From positions 62,001 through 126,000 of the forward strand of contig JAGTTS010000002.1 in assembly GCA_018223375.1 (NCBI GenBank): a stretch of DNA of 64,000 bases, read 5' to 3'. The translations under genes and the position numbers were made by a program. Shown piece by piece: positions 63,988 to 64,000 of this stretch (within the stretch, counting starts at the first letter, position 1; each line of letters begins with the position of its first letter). The DNA is from Clostridiaceae bacterium Marseille-Q3526. GTDB taxonomy: Bacteria > Bacillota > Clostridia > Lachnospirales > Lachnospiraceae. The notes below the pieces were generated by a model. That model did no database searches. It saw nothing but the letters and a program-made list of their open reading frames with translations, and was not told the origin of the DNA.

Positions 63988-64000
63988 GTGACACAGTCAG
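63988..64000 (+). CDS. XhlA-like lysis protein, second copy (first codons only)
   Basis: GTG ACA CAG TCA behind GGAAGGAGG, the same start as the gene at 8659 (VTQS). The window ends here. A second lysis module is expected to follow. Confidence 0.6.

Noticed and set aside
1..64000. CRISPR arrays or transposase-type insertion sequences
   Set aside because: No regularly spaced repeats of CRISPR type and no DDE transposase frame were found. The mobile parts are prophage and the skin element.

Overview
The window looks like the chromosome of a spore-forming Lachnospiraceae-type Firmicute (Clostridium cluster XIVa-like). The reasons are moderate GC, strong AGGAGG ribosome sites, a T-box on thrS, the infC-rpmI-rplT leader, a dnaG-rpoD operon, class A RNase P RNA, SUF reduced to sufC-sufB, a Csp-like subtilase and a sigK gene. 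The species cannot be fixed from the sequence alone.

Region 1 (1-10.9 kb) is the right end of a siphovirus-like prophage: tail assembly remnant, tape measure, distal tail and baseplate proteins, tail fibre, lysis module, and a tRNA 3'-end scar with terminator (probable attR). The fibre gene ends in two convergent alternative C-terminal cassettes bounded by a 22-bp perfect inverted repeat, so it looks like an invertible, phase-variable receptor-binding protein. Between fibre and lysis genes lies a probable type I toxin-antitoxin locus. It has a 28-aa membrane peptide, an SD-masking hairpin, 5'-3' long-range pairing and an antisense promoter. A mutated second copy of this locus, again followed by the start of the same XhlA-like gene, closes the window (63.6-64 kb). 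Just outside the scar sits an orphan M15 endolysin with the same cell-wall-binding module as the prophage amidase.

Region 2 (12-45.8 kb) is core chromosome: MATE pump, ilvE, T-box/thrS, infC operon, duplicated tRNA-Leu pairs, sufCB, a threonine/serine exporter, a Csp-like protease, dgt-dnaG-rpoD-trmK-Nif3, a TGS-nucleoside kinase, rnpB, an MTA/SAH nucleosidase, pyrBI, a three-gene MacB-type ABC system, and a MarR regulator with a heterodimeric ABC exporter.

Region 3 (45.8-52.5 kb) is the most striking. sigK is split. Its N-terminal half ends at 46146 and its C-terminal half resumes at 52106-52109. The 5,962-bp insert carries its own large serine recombinase at one border and a small candidate directionality factor at the other. 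Joining the two borders in silico restores the conserved sigma-K ENEILM motif, and the excised circle would hold a perfect dyad (GGATAGC-AAAT-GCTATCC). This is a compact skin (sigK intervening) element. Its cargo is redox: an SDR, a ferredoxin, a NapH-like membrane Fe-S protein, thioredoxin, thioredoxin reductase and a Crp/Fnr regulator. Two GTGA-N5-TCAC sites lie at about -41 of the SDR and thioredoxin promoters, so the cargo looks like one self-contained regulon.

Region 4 (52.5-63.4 kb) holds ahpC (whose promoter shares an operator-like sequence with the marR promoter), eno, galE, a LexA-box-controlled radical-SAM/DUF4130 DNA-repair pair, a YtrA-type regulator with an ABC transporter, a zinc-ribbon protein, a small membrane exporter and a CsoR-family regulator.
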